Below are positions 20,118 to 28,562 of a stretch of 64,000 nt of DNA, piece after piece (position 1 is the first letter of the stretch; every line of letters begins with the position of its first letter). The notes below the pieces were generated by a model. The model did no database searches, was not told the DNA's origin, and saw only the letters and a program-made list of their open reading frames with translations. This DNA comes from Ilumatobacteraceae bacterium. Lineage in GTDB: Bacteria; Actinomycetota; Acidimicrobiia; Acidimicrobiales; Ilumatobacteraceae. The translations under genes and the position numbers were made by a program. The stretch lies in assembly GCA_024643255.1 (NCBI GenBank), contig JAHENF010000002.1, forward strand, positions 55,253-119,252. Reading direction: 5' to 3'.

Positions 20118-20818
20118 CCGCCACGAACGGCGGGCGCCATGGCGATCTCGATCGCCGCAACCAGGCGATCCAGCACGGAGCCGACCTGCTTCGAGAAGGC
20201 GGGCCGAGTGCGCTCACATCGGTGGCCGTCGCCGAGCGGATGGGAATCACCCAGCCGGCGGTCTACCGACACATCCGCGACATCGACGAGCTCACCGCTC
20301 TCGCCAGCGAAGTCGTCGTCGCCGACATCAACGCGTCGCTTCGTCAGCTGCTGCTGTCGCCGCGTATCGACTGGGAGCGCCTCGACGACATCGGGTGGGT
20401 GTGCCGCTCGTTGATCGATCGCATGGTTGCCGAGCAGCAAGCCTTCAGCGTGATCGATCGTTGGCGATTCGACGCTGGCGACCTCGGTGCAGGGATCCGT
20501 GCGTTGCTGAACGAGGACCGCGACCTCGTCGCCTTCCTGCTCGAGTCACGATGGCGCATCGAGTGGGGCTACGAAGGGCCACTCGACCACGAGCAACGCA
20601 CGGTGCTGCTCACCCACGCCCAGCTGCTCCACGACGATGGGCTCGCCGCTGCTCGACTGGCCCGGACCGCGGGGAGCGACAGCATTCGAGACGATCTCGG
20701 CGACGTGCTCCGGTATCGGCTCATCGCCGGATGGGCGAGCTTCGTGATCGACATGAACGACCGGGTCGGACTTCCCTTTCCGACCATCGAGCTCGACGAC
20801 CGCACCTTCGACGAGTGA
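20114..20818 (+). CDS. TetR family transcriptional regulator, second of a tandem pair
   Basis: 234-residue paralogue of the preceding protein. The recognition region (LTSVAVAERMGITQPAVYRHI) and ligand-domain stretches (VIDRWRFDAGDLGAGIRALL versus VIDRWRWSDGELGEGIRALL in the first) align through the whole length, so the pair arose by tandem duplication. GTG start at 20114 overlaps the TGA of the first gene, giving translational coupling; the two may form a heterodimer, as both would be made in equal amounts. No operator assigned. Ends 15 nt before the convergent folD stop. Confidence 0.85.
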   Translation: MTATNGGRHGDLDRRNQAIQHGADLLREGGPSALTSVAVAERMGITQPAVYRHIRDIDELTALASEVVVADINASLRQLLLSPRIDWERLDDIGWVCRSLIDRMVAEQQAFSVIDRWRFDAGDLGAGIRALLNEDRDLVAFLLESRWRIEWGYEGPLDHEQRTVLLTHAQLLHDDGLAAARLARTAGSDSIRDDLGDVLRYRLIAGWASFVIDMNDRVGLPFPTIELDDRTFDE

Positions 20819-20833
20819 CCGGCGGCGTCAGCG

Positions 20834-21691
20834 TCAGTCGGTAAACGCTCCCTGGAGGCGTGCGGCGCTCAGGGTGTTCTCCATCAGGCAGGCGATCGTC
20901 ATCGGGCCGGTGCCGCCCGGCATCGGCGTGATGAACCCCGCCACCTCGGCCACCGCGTCGAAGTCGACGTCGCCGACGATGCCCGCCTCGGTGCGCGAGA
21001 CGCCGACATCGATCACGGCCGCGCCGGGCTTGACCATGTCGGCGGTGATCATCCGCGCCTGGCCGGCGGCGCCGACCACGATGTCGGCCTCCCTGACGAC
21101 GGCCGCCATGTCGGCCGTGCGCGAGTGGGCCAGCGTGACCGTGGCGTCGATGCCCTTGCGGGCCAGCAACAGTGACAGGGGGAGCCCGACGAGCGTCGAT
21201 CGCCCGACAACGACCGCGCGCTTGCCACTCGTCGAGATGTCGTAGCGCTCGAGTAGGCGCATCACGCCGAGCGGTGTACAGCCCACGAGGCCGGGGCGGC
21301 CACGCACGAGTCGACCCATCGATCGTTCGGTCAGACCGTCGACGTCCTTCTCGGGCGGGATCAGGTCGAGGACCGGTTCCGGGTCGAGACCGTCAGGGAG
21401 CGGGAGCTGCACGAGGATGCCGTGCACCGAGTCGTCGGCGACCAGTTGGCGCACGGCCGCCTCGACCTCGGATTGCGTCGCGGTGGCCGGCAGGTCGACG
21501 TGGCGCGACGCGAGCCCGGCCTCCGCGGCCTTCTGGTGCTTGCTGCGCACGTAGCGCTGGCTCGGACCGTCGTCGCCGACGAGCACCGTGGCCAGGCAGA
21601 TGCTCGGCGAACCCGCCGCCTCGATGCGTTGGCGCAACCCGACGATGATCTCGTCGCGCAGCGCATTTCCGTCCATCACCACAGCCGTCAT
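20834..21691 (-). CDS. folD: Methylenetetrahydrofolate dehydrogenase / methenyltetrahydrofolate cyclohydrolase
   Basis: 285-residue bifunctional FolD of one-carbon metabolism, interconverting 5,10-methylene-, methenyl- and 10-formyl-THF with NADP. Seen: YVRSKHQKAAEAG (family YxxxK catalytic Lys), GILVQLPLPDGLD, PPEKDVDG, the Rossmann part KRAVVVGRSTLVGLP near 155-170, and the C-terminal PMPGGTGPMTIACLMENT. Length is normal. A long inverted repeat (21721-21781) separates it from the next minus-strand gene. The 5-formyl-THF cyclo-ligase at 27.5 kb belongs to the same cofactor pool but is not linked. Confidence 0.95.
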   Translation of the reverse strand: MTAVVMDGNALRDEIIVGLRQRIEAAGSPSICLATVLVGDDGPSQRYVRSKHQKAAEAGLASRHVDLPATATQSEVEAAVRQLVADDSVHGILVQLPLPDGLDPEPVLDLIPPEKDVDGLTERSMGRLVRGRPGLVGCTPLGVMRLLERYDISTSGKRAVVVGRSTLVGLPLSLLLARKGIDATVTLAHSRTADMAAVVREADIVVGAAGQARMITADMVKPGAAVIDVGVSRTEAGIVGDVDFDAVAEVAGFITPMPGGTGPMTIACLMENTLSAARLQGAFTD

Positions 21692-21720
21692 GTCACCGAC
21701 TGTATGAGATCGAGCCCCCT

Positions 21721-21781
21721 CACCCCGTTTGCGGCGCGGTTCCGTTGGGGCGGGCCAACGAGAACGCGCCGCAAACGGGGT
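21721..21781. repeat. Long inverted repeat / nested hairpin
   Basis: Perfect 18-bp arms CACCCCGTTTGCGGCGCG and its complement (ending at 21781), enclosing a second stem CGTTGG-GGCGGG-CCAACG. Sits between the inositol-3-phosphate synthase stop and the folD start, both on minus. Likely a terminator for the synthase transcript, or a further interspersed repeat type; no second copy noticed here. Confidence 0.7.
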
Positions 21782-21793
21782 GGATGACGTGTG

Positions 21794-23095
21794 TCAGCCG
21801 GCTTCGGAGTGGGTGACGGGCTTCTCGCCCATCCACTCACGCAGGGTGTTCTTCAGCTTGGTCTGCTGGATGAACAGATCGCTCTCGGCGGGGGAATCGC
21901 CGGCCGCCTGCGGGGCCTTGAGGTAGAAGCTCAGCCACTCCTGCACGCCCGACTCACCGGCGCGATGCGCGAGGTCCATGAACAGCGCGAGATCGAGCAC
22001 GATCGGCGCGGCGAGGATCGAGTCGCGGCAGAGGAAGTCGACCTTGATCTGCATCGGGTAGCCGAGCCAACCGAAGATGTCGAGGTTGTCCCAGCCCTCC
22101 TTGTTGTCGCCGCGCGGCGGGTAGTAGTTGATGCGCACGACGTGGTCGATGTTGCCGTAGAGGTCGGGGTACACCTCGGGCTGCAGGATGCCGTCGAGCA
22201 CACCGAGCTTGGAGACTTCCTTGCTCTTGAAGTTCTCCGGATCGTCGAGGACCTCGCCGTCGCGGTTGCCGAGGATGTTCGTCGAGTACCAGCCACGCAG
22301 ACCGAGCATGCGGGCCTTGAGGCCCGGGGCGAGGATCGTCTTCATCCACGTCTGGCCGGTCTTGAAGTCCTTGCCGGCGATCGGCACGTTGCGGGTCTTC
22401 GACAGCTCGATCATGCAGGGCAGGTCGACCGACAGGTTCGGTGCGCCGTTGGCGTACGGCACGTCGGACTGCAGCGCCGCGTACACGTAGATCTGGCTCG
22501 GCGAGATGTTCGGGTCGTTGTCGCGAAGGCCCTGCTCGAACGACTCGACGGTCGCATGCACATCGGAGGCCTCCTGATAGGCCTCGGTCGAACCACACCA
22601 CACCATCACCAGACGGTCGCAGCCGTTGGTGGCCTTGAAGTTGGCGATGTCGTCCATGACCGCCATCGCCTGGTCCCACTTGTTGGCGATGTTCTTGACA
22701 CGAACACCCTCGAGACGTGACACCCAGCGCTGGTCGAACACGGCTTCCATCGGGACGATCGCCTCGAGCTCGCTGGAGATCGTGGCCAGGTCTTCGTTGT
22801 TGAGCACGCCGGCGGTGCGGGCGGCCTCGAGTGCGTTCGGCGAGATCGGATCCCAGCCACCGAACACGATGTCGTCGAGGTCGGCCAGCGGCACGAACTC
22901 ACGGATCATGGGGTTGCGGTTCTCGTCCTTGGTGCCGAGGCGGATGTGCGCCATCTGGCTGATCGAGCCGATCGGCGGGTGCAGTCCCTTGCGGGCCGAG
23001 ATGACGCCGGCGATGAACGTGGACGCAACGGCGCCCATACCGGGAGTGAGGACACCGAGCTTGCCGGTGGCGGGAGCGATCTGTCGTGCAGTCAT
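21794..23095 (-). CDS. Inositol-3-phosphate synthase
   Basis: 433-residue NAD-dependent synthase converting glucose 6-phosphate to inositol 3-phosphate, the source of inositol lipids and mycothiol-type thiols in actinobacteria. Seen: GVLTPGMGAVASTFIAGV dinucleotide-binding start, GGWDPISPNALEAA, VMVWCGSTEA, the catalytic-domain block IAGKDFKTGQTWMKTILAPG near 240, STNILGNRDG and VDFLCRDSILAAP. It is longer than the mycobacterial Ino1 (about 365) and resembles the longer bacterial/archaeal form. Start at 23095 matches the homology; upstream codons run into the divergent LysR promoter. 69-nt spacer to the LysR gene. Confidence 0.9.
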   Translation of the reverse strand: MTARQIAPATGKLGVLTPGMGAVASTFIAGVISARKGLHPPIGSISQMAHIRLGTKDENRNPMIREFVPLADLDDIVFGGWDPISPNALEAARTAGVLNNEDLATISSELEAIVPMEAVFDQRWVSRLEGVRVKNIANKWDQAMAVMDDIANFKATNGCDRLVMVWCGSTEAYQEASDVHATVESFEQGLRDNDPNISPSQIYVYAALQSDVPYANGAPNLSVDLPCMIELSKTRNVPIAGKDFKTGQTWMKTILAPGLKARMLGLRGWYSTNILGNRDGEVLDDPENFKSKEVSKLGVLDGILQPEVYPDLYGNIDHVVRINYYPPRGDNKEGWDNLDIFGWLGYPMQIKVDFLCRDSILAAPIVLDLALFMDLAHRAGESGVQEWLSFYLKAPQAAGDSPAESDLFIQQTKLKNTLREWMGEKPVTHSEAG

Positions 23096-23116
23096 CCCAT
23101 CGATGATAAGCGATGA

Positions 23117-23151
23117 TTCAGTTCGTTGCCCTGTTGTGAAGGAAGACTGAA
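23117..23151. promoter_or_regulatory. Possible LysR-type operator in the divergent gap
   Basis: TTCAGT and ACTGAA arms 23 nt apart lie in the 69-nt gap between the divergent synthase and LysR genes; the gap also holds GATGAT repeated at 23102 and 23112. LysR regulators usually bind such a region and control the divergent partner. Weak evidence by position only. Confidence 0.3.
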
Positions 23152-23164
23152 GTATCCTGCAGGG

Positions 23165-24040
23165 GTGCAGCCACTCCCCGATCTGTCGATCCGACAACTC
23201 GAGTACCTCGTTGCGGTCGCCGAGGAGCCGACCTGGGCGGTTGCCGCAGAACGTGTCGGCGTGAGCGCGTCCGCACTGTCACAGGGTCTGGCCGAACTCG
23301 AACGTCGAGTCGGTGTGGCACTGTTCGATCGCGACGGCCGACGGCGGCTCGTGCGACCGTCAGCGGCGCCGGTGGTCGCACATGCCCGCCAGGTGCTCGC
23401 GCTCACGCACGATCTCGCCGGGTGGGCCGACCGGGTCCGCACCGGACGCAGCGGCGCGCTCCGGCTCGGGATGATCGACGCCGCCGCCGTCGTCCATCTC
23501 CCCGACCAGCTGCGTCGCTTCCGCACCGGCCATCCCGACGTCGACCTACGCCTGCGGGTCGCGCCCTCCGCCGAGCTCCTCGACCTGCTCGTGGCAGGCG
23601 AACTCGACCTGGTCGTGTGCGTGGACCCTCCGACACCGGTCGGCGGCATCGACACCGCTCCCCTGCTCACGGAGGACCTCGCCGTGTACGCACCTCCGGG
23701 CCACCCGACCGGACCCCCGACGACTTGGGGGCCGTGGGTCCTGTTCCCCGCCGGTTCGCACACCCGGGCACTCGTGGTCGACGAGTTGCGCCAACTCGGC
23801 GCGCCGATCGACGTGGTCGCCGAGAGCCACCAGCCCGACGTGCTGCGCGAGATGGTGCAACTGGGCGTCGGGTGGACCGTGTTGCCGACCTCGCAGGCCG
23901 AGCACGGCGATCGGCCACTCCATCGTCGACGCAAACTCACCAGTCGCCGACTCGTGCTCGCGACGCGCTCCGGGTCCGTCCACGACCCTGCCGCCGACGA
24001 ACTCGCCGCATCGCTCGCCGCGCGCCGGGGACTGACGTAA
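23165..24040 (+). CDS. LysR family transcriptional regulator
   Basis: 291-residue LysR regulator. The N-terminal winged helix (LSIRQLEYLVAVAEEPTWAVAAERVGVSASALSQGLAELERRVGVALFDR, starting about residue 7) is followed by a substrate-binding-like effector domain (GALRLGMIDAAAVVHLPDQLRRF from about residue 90). GTG at 23165 was taken because homology begins a few residues later. Divergent from inositol-3-phosphate synthase, which is the natural candidate target. Its TAA stop is 2 nt from the stop of the convergent DUF2071 gene. Confidence 0.9.
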   Translation: MQPLPDLSIRQLEYLVAVAEEPTWAVAAERVGVSASALSQGLAELERRVGVALFDRDGRRRLVRPSAAPVVAHARQVLALTHDLAGWADRVRTGRSGALRLGMIDAAAVVHLPDQLRRFRTGHPDVDLRLRVAPSAELLDLLVAGELDLVVCVDPPTPVGGIDTAPLLTEDLAVYAPPGHPTGPPTTWGPWVLFPAGSHTRALVVDELRQLGAPIDVVAESHQPDVLREMVQLGVGWTVLPTSQAEHGDRPLHRRRKLTSRRLVLATRSGSVHDPAADELAASLAARRGLT

Positions 24041-24042
24041 GT

Positions 24043-24822
24043 TCAGGCGCCCAGCCGGACTGGGCGACCGATGCGGACGTCGACACCGGGCGACCACATC
24101 ACGAGTGGAGGTGCGGCGGGACGAGGGAGACCGGCCGCGGTCACGAGGTGGTCATCGAGGTACAACACGTCGGCTCGATGCAGTTCCCACGTCGGGTGGT
24201 CGACCGGCGCGTAGCGCAATCGGCCGGTTCGAGTGGCCGAGATCAGACCCCACCGCGCCGTGAGGAAGCGAGCGAGTGAATCGACGGGATCGATCAGCCC
24301 ACCCGTCTGCACGGCGATCTCCGTCGTGGCGGCCGGGCTCGCGCGCGGCCAGTTGCGCCGGACTCGGCTGGTGACGATGTCACCAGCGCGCACGTGGACG
24401 GCCGTTCCCGAGTTGTACGGCAGCGAGTACGTCATGCGGGCGACGCCGGCGGGGAGGAAACGGTCGACGTCCAGCGAGAAGAACCAGACGCCGACACGGC
24501 CTCGGGCCCGCACGTAGGTGCGCACGTTGACCTCGGGGAACGACCCGACGAACGGAAGCGGGCCCGAGCCGGCGATGCCGAGCGCGTCCATGTGGAATGG
24601 CACCAGCCCCACCCAGGCGCTGCCATCGAACGTGTCGACCTCCACGCCGTCGGGAAGCAGCTGCTGGATGACGTCGGGCTCGAACCGCCAGTGCAGGAAC
24701 ACGACATCGTTCCACCGCTGGACCATCACCGCCCGCGCGACAGGTTCCGCGCACATGAGCGGCTGCAGATCGTGGTCGGGAACGGACGGCTGACCGAAGG
24801 GGGCTTGCTCGGACGCGCTCAT
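24043..24822 (-). CDS. DUF2071 (YqjF-like) family protein
   Basis: 259-residue protein with the DUF2071 pattern: VMVQRWNDVVFLHWRFEPDVIQQLLPDGVEVDTFDGSAWVGLVPF-type opening (residues about 32-76; FLHWRFEP and WVGLVPF are key), then FPEVNVRTYV, GVWFFSLD and VTYSLPY-like (MTYSLPYNSG) segments. Cytoplasmic by sequence; function of the family is unknown, with an acetoacetate decarboxylase-like fold reported. ATG 24822 fits the homology. 80 nt from the divergent photolyase gene; a shared promoter region could make it part of a light- or stress-induced response, which is speculation. Confidence 0.8.
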   Translation of the reverse strand: MSASEQAPFGQPSVPDHDLQPLMCAEPVARAVMVQRWNDVVFLHWRFEPDVIQQLLPDGVEVDTFDGSAWVGLVPFHMDALGIAGSGPLPFVGSFPEVNVRTYVRARGRVGVWFFSLDVDRFLPAGVARMTYSLPYNSGTAVHVRAGDIVTSRVRRNWPRASPAATTEIAVQTGGLIDPVDSLARFLTARWGLISATRTGRLRYAPVDHPTWELHRADVLYLDDHLVTAAGLPRPAAPPLVMWSPGVDVRIGRPVRLGA

Positions 24823-24902
24823 CGCCGACTCATTACATTCAGCACGATGTCCAGAACAGAGGTGCTCGCCACCGCATTCCCCTGCTGGGCCGGACAGCCG
24901 CG

Positions 24903-26417
24903 ATGACCGCTCCACCCGTCCCCACCGTGTGGGTGCTCGGCGACCAGCTCAGCCGATCCGGAGGAGCGCTCGCCGAACGGATGCCAGGCGACTGTCGCGT
25001 CCTGCTCGTCGAGAGCGCGGCGCTGATCACCTCCCGACAGTGGCACCGCCAGCGGCTCCATCTCGTCTTGTCGGCCATGGCTCACTTCGCCGCCGAACTC
25101 AGAGCCGAAGGGTTCGACGTCGATCACCGCCGAGCCGACACGCTGCAGCAGGGCCTGCGCGACCACGTCGAGGAGTTCGGCGTCCATACCGTCGTCGCCG
25201 AGGAACCCACGAGCTGGGACGCCCGGGCGCTCCTCGAGCGACTCGGCGTCGAATTGGTGCGCAGCGACAGATTCCTCTGTCACTACGACGACTTCGCGCG
25301 CTGGGCGGCCGACCGCAAGCGGCTGACGATGGAGGACTTCTATCGTTGGCAGCGAATGCGGCTCGGGGTGCTCATCGATGAGGGCGCCAACGGCCCCGAG
25401 CCCGTCGGCGGCCGATGGAACTTCGACCACGACAACCGAGAACCCCCACCGCGCGACGGTCGAACCTGGCCGTCGATCACCCTGTTCGAACTCGACGACA
25501 TCGACCGCTCGGTGACCGAACGGCTTCCGTCGGCGACGTTCGGTGCCGACCCCGACGGCACGTGGCCGGTCACCCGCTCGCAGGCTCTGGTGCGATTGGG
25601 TGAGTTCATCGAAGACGGTCTGGAATCGTTCGGACCGCACGAGGACGCGATGCTCACCGCCGAGTGGAAGCTGGCCCACTCGGTGCTGTCGTCGTCGATG
25701 AACCTCGGGCTGCTGCATCCCCACGAGATCGTCGAGGCAGCCGAATCCGCGGCTCGCGAGGGCGCCGCGGCGTTGAGCTCCGTCGAAGGATTCATCCGCC
25801 AGGTGATCGGATGGCGCGAGTACGTGTGGGGCGTGTACTGGCTGTGGATGCCCGAGTACCGAACGCGAAACGCACTCCGGGCCGCCCGTCCGGTGCCACC
25901 CGCGTTCACCGGTGCGGCCGGCACCGAGATGGCCTGTGTCGCCGGAGTCGTCGGCCACGTACGAGACCACGGGTACGCGCACCACATCGAGCGGCTGATG
26001 GTGCTCGGCAACCTCGCCCTCACCGCCGGCGTCGACCCGTGGGCGATGACGGAATGGATGTGGGCGAGCTTCGTCGACGGCGCAGAGTGGGTGATGTTGC
26101 CCAACGTCATCGGAATGGCACTGTTCGCCGACGGCGGGATGATGGCCACCAAGCCGTATGCGTCCGGCGGTGCCTACATCAACAAGATGAGCGACTGCTG
26201 TCGTTCGTGCCGATTCGACCCGAAGCAGCGGGTCGGACCCGACGCCTGCCCCTACACCACCCTGTACTGGGACTTCCTCGCTCGCAACGCCGAGTCGCTC
26301 GGAGCGAACCATCGCATGGCCCGGCCGCTCGCTGCGATGCGCAAACTCAGCAATCTTCCCGCCGTCCGCGACCACGCCGTCGAGATCCTCGACCGCCTCG
26401 ACCGCGGCGATCTCTGA
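24903..26417 (+). CDS. phrB: Iron-sulfur bacterial cryptochrome/(6-4) photolyase (PhrB/CryPro type)
   Basis: 504-residue deoxyribodipyrimidine photolyase-related protein. It opens VWVLGDQLSRS and has FAD-domain blocks VEGFIRQVIGWREYVWGVYW and WMWASFVDGAEWVMLPNV. Four cysteines at 345, 433, 436 and 449 have the same spacing (88, 3, 13) as the [4Fe-4S] ligands of Agrobacterium PhrB, so this is the Fe-S class that repairs (6-4) photoproducts using light and also carries a lumazine-type antenna. Lacks the N-terminal residues of classical CPD photolyases. Divergent from the DUF2071 gene. Repair specificity is from family knowledge. Confidence 0.92.
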   Translation: MTAPPVPTVWVLGDQLSRSGGALAERMPGDCRVLLVESAALITSRQWHRQRLHLVLSAMAHFAAELRAEGFDVDHRRADTLQQGLRDHVEEFGVHTVVAEEPTSWDARALLERLGVELVRSDRFLCHYDDFARWAADRKRLTMEDFYRWQRMRLGVLIDEGANGPEPVGGRWNFDHDNREPPPRDGRTWPSITLFELDDIDRSVTERLPSATFGADPDGTWPVTRSQALVRLGEFIEDGLESFGPHEDAMLTAEWKLAHSVLSSSMNLGLLHPHEIVEAAESAAREGAAALSSVEGFIRQVIGWREYVWGVYWLWMPEYRTRNALRAARPVPPAFTGAAGTEMACVAGVVGHVRDHGYAHHIERLMVLGNLALTAGVDPWAMTEWMWASFVDGAEWVMLPNVIGMALFADGGMMATKPYASGGAYINKMSDCCRSCRFDPKQRVGPDACPYTTLYWDFLARNAESLGANHRMARPLAAMRKLSNLPAVRDHAVEILDRLDRGDL

Positions 26418-26483
26418 CGGACGGCACCATCGCCGAGCACCCACCGCCAGGTCGGCTCCAACCTGTTGCCGGGACCAGCGACG

Positions 26484-27458
26484 TCAGGCGGACGGAGTGG
26501 CGCCGCCGAGCACTGCGTGCAACTGTGACGAGTCGACGTTGCCGCCGCACAGCACGAACGCGCTGCGCTTCCCCCGCCGCGCCGGCGCCTCCGACAGCAG
26601 GCCGGCCAGCCCGATTGCTCCCGCGGACTCGGCCACGTTGTGGGTGGTTCGGTAGATGATGCGCATCGCGTCTGCGGTCGCATCGTCGGACACGGCGACG
26701 ATGCGCGCCGCACCGGCGACGATCCCGGCGATCGACACAGGGTCAGGCGACCGCGTCGCCACACCGTCGACGAACGTCGCCGCCGACTCGGTCGTCACCA
26801 CCTCGCCGCGCTCGAACGAGAGCAGGGTCGACGGAGCCAGCTCACTGACGACGCCGACGATCTGCGTGTCGAGCCCGAGGAGATCGCGCACGGCGATCAG
26901 GGCGTTGATGCCCGAGCCCATGCCGACCGGCACGTAGACCGTGTCGAGTTCGCCGGCAGCCTCGAACAACTCGACCGCGTACGTGGCGACGCCGAGCACG
27001 AGGTCGGGATGGAACGGCGGCACGGGCTCGAGCCCACGTTCGGAGGCGAACTCGATCGAACGTTCGCGGGCCTCCTGGAAGTCGTCGCCGAACTCGACGA
27101 CCTCGGCGCCGAGCGCCCGCATCGCCGCGTTCTTCTCGACGCTGTTGCCGTGCGGCACGAAGATCGTGACCGACCGATCATGCACCCGACCGGCGAACGC
27201 AAGGCTCTGGCCATGGTTGCCACGCGTGGCACTGACCACGCCACTGACCTCCGCACGCTCGCGCACCAAGCGCTCCATGTAGACGAGTCCGCCGCGCACC
27301 TTGAATGCGCCGACGGGCGTGTGGTTCTCGTGCTTGACCACCACCGTCGAACCGGCCACCTCGCTCAACTGCGGCCATTCGTACTGCGGCGTCGGTGGGA
27401 CGTGGCGTCTGACGATCTCCGTCGCACGTGCGAGGTCGTCGAGGTCGAACAGCGTCAC
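26484..27458 (-). CDS. Threonine/serine dehydratase-like PLP enzyme
   Basis: 324-residue fold-type II PLP enzyme. The lysine motif HTPVGAFKVRGG is at about residue 48, SATRGNHGQSLAFAG at about 78, the glycine loop GMGSGINALI near 178 and a C-terminal FVLCGGNVDSSQ. It lacks the ACT regulatory domain of biosynthetic IlvA, so a catabolic threonine/serine dehydratase, or hydroxyectoine-type/racemase relative, are all possible. GTG start at 27458 overlaps the stop of the 5-formyl-THF cyclo-ligase gene (GTGA), so the two are coupled: serine/threonine breakdown next to folate metabolism. Confidence 0.87.
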   Translation of the reverse strand: MTLFDLDDLARATEIVRRHVPPTPQYEWPQLSEVAGSTVVVKHENHTPVGAFKVRGGLVYMERLVRERAEVSGVVSATRGNHGQSLAFAGRVHDRSVTIFVPHGNSVEKNAAMRALGAEVVEFGDDFQEARERSIEFASERGLEPVPPFHPDLVLGVATYAVELFEAAGELDTVYVPVGMGSGINALIAVRDLLGLDTQIVGVVSELAPSTLLSFERGEVVTTESAATFVDGVATRSPDPVSIAGIVAGAARIVAVSDDATADAMRIIYRTTHNVAESAGAIGLAGLLSEAPARRGKRSAFVLCGGNVDSSQLHAVLGGATPSA

Positions 27459-27931
27459 GCCGGCCCGCGATCGGTCACCACGTGATGCATCGCGACGTCG
27501 TGCGCCTCCACCGGCAACACGTCGACCAACTGTTCGTGGAAGCAGACGCCCACCGTCTCGCACGTGTCGCGGACCTCGGCGAGGAAGCGGTCGTACCAGC
27601 CGCCGCCCTGCCCGAGCCGTCGGCCATCCGGCGTGAACGCCAAACCGGGCACGATCGCCACGTCGGGCCACGCCGGATCGACGTCGTCCTCGGGGACGGC
27701 GATCTCCACGCCGTGATCGATGCACCACCTGGCGAACGCCTCCACCTCCGGCTCGCCGGGGATCGTGCTGAAGACCAGGATCCGGGCGGCGTCGACGACC
27801 GCCGGCAACGCCACCACGTGTTGCCACAGCTGCCCGGATCGCTCCGATCGGTCGGCGAGCGATCGGCGCAGGGCCCGCATGCGCCGACGAAGATCGGGCT
27901 TGCCCTCCTCGAGCGGCGTTCGATCGGCCAT
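27455..27931 (-). CDS. 5-formyltetrahydrofolate cyclo-ligase
   Basis: 158-residue 5-FCL, ATP-dependent conversion of 5-formyl-THF to 5,10-methenyl-THF. The diagnostic C-terminal loop LGQGGGWYDRFLA is present near residue 95, with PGLAFTPDGRRLG before it and CFHEQLVD after. It is short for the family (usually 180-200), even if the in-frame start at 27976 is used (173 residues). The usual N-terminal K/R-rich ATP-binding helix is present as LRRRMRALRR. Coupled to the downstream dehydratase-like gene by a GTGA overlap; divergent from the flavin reductase gene by 26 nt. Confidence 0.9.
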   Translation of the reverse strand: MADRTPLEEGKPDLRRRMRALRRSLADRSERSGQLWQHVVALPAVVDAARILVFSTIPGEPEVEAFARWCIDHGVEIAVPEDDVDPAWPDVAIVPGLAFTPDGRRLGQGGGWYDRFLAEVRDTCETVGVCFHEQLVDVLPVEAHDVAMHHVVTDRGPA

Positions 27932-27957
27932 CGAGGCGGAGCGTACAGTGGTCGTCG

Positions 27958-28500
27958 ATGAGCGATCAGCCGCCACTCCCCGACGCCAACTCCGTCGCGT
28001 TCGACTCGAAGCACTTCCGCACCGTGCTCGGCCACTTCCCCACCGGGGTGACCGTGATCACCGGCATGGCCGAGGGTGACCGACCGCACGGCTTCACGAT
28101 CGGATCGTTCACGTCGGTGTCGCTCGATCCCCCGCTGGTCGGCTTCCTCCCGCAGACCGACTCCGAGACCTGGGCGCTGATGTCCGAGGCCGGCAGCTTC
28201 TGCGTCAACGTGCTCAGCGACAAGCAGAGCGACCTGTGTTGGAAGTTCGCGAAGAGCGGCACCGAGGCGGGCCGCTTCGACGGCGTCGAGTGGCATGCCG
28301 CGCCATCGGGTGCGCCCGTGCTCGAGCGGGCCGTGGCCTGGATCGACTGCGAGGTCGAGAACGTCTACGAGATGGGCGATCACTACTTCGTGCTGGGCCG
28401 GGTGACGTCGCTCGATGCCGACGCCGACCACGACGGTCTGCCGCCGCAGCCGCTGGTGTTCTACCGCGGCACCATCGGCGGCTTCTCGGCCGAAGGCTGA
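27958..28500 (+). CDS. Flavin reductase-like FMN-binding protein
   Basis: 180-residue split-barrel flavin reductase domain protein, like the small components (HsaB, HpaC type) of two-component monooxygenases. Seen: FRTVLGHFPTGVTVITG, then PHGFTIGSFTSVSLDPPLVGF (flavin-binding), SFCVNVLSDKQSDLCWKFA and a C-terminal PLVFYRGTIGGF. It likely supplies reduced FMN using NAD(P)H; no oxygenase partner is next to it. Divergent from the 5-FCL gene by 26 nt and followed 62 nt later by a small membrane protein. Confidence 0.9.
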   Translation: MSDQPPLPDANSVAFDSKHFRTVLGHFPTGVTVITGMAEGDRPHGFTIGSFTSVSLDPPLVGFLPQTDSETWALMSEAGSFCVNVLSDKQSDLCWKFAKSGTEAGRFDGVEWHAAPSGAPVLERAVAWIDCEVENVYEMGDHYFVLGRVTSLDADADHDGLPPQPLVFYRGTIGGFSAEG

Positions 28501-28562
28501 GTTCCTCGGGCCCATCTGCGGCCCGAGCCGGTTTTCGGGGCGACGGCGAGAGACTGTGGGCG

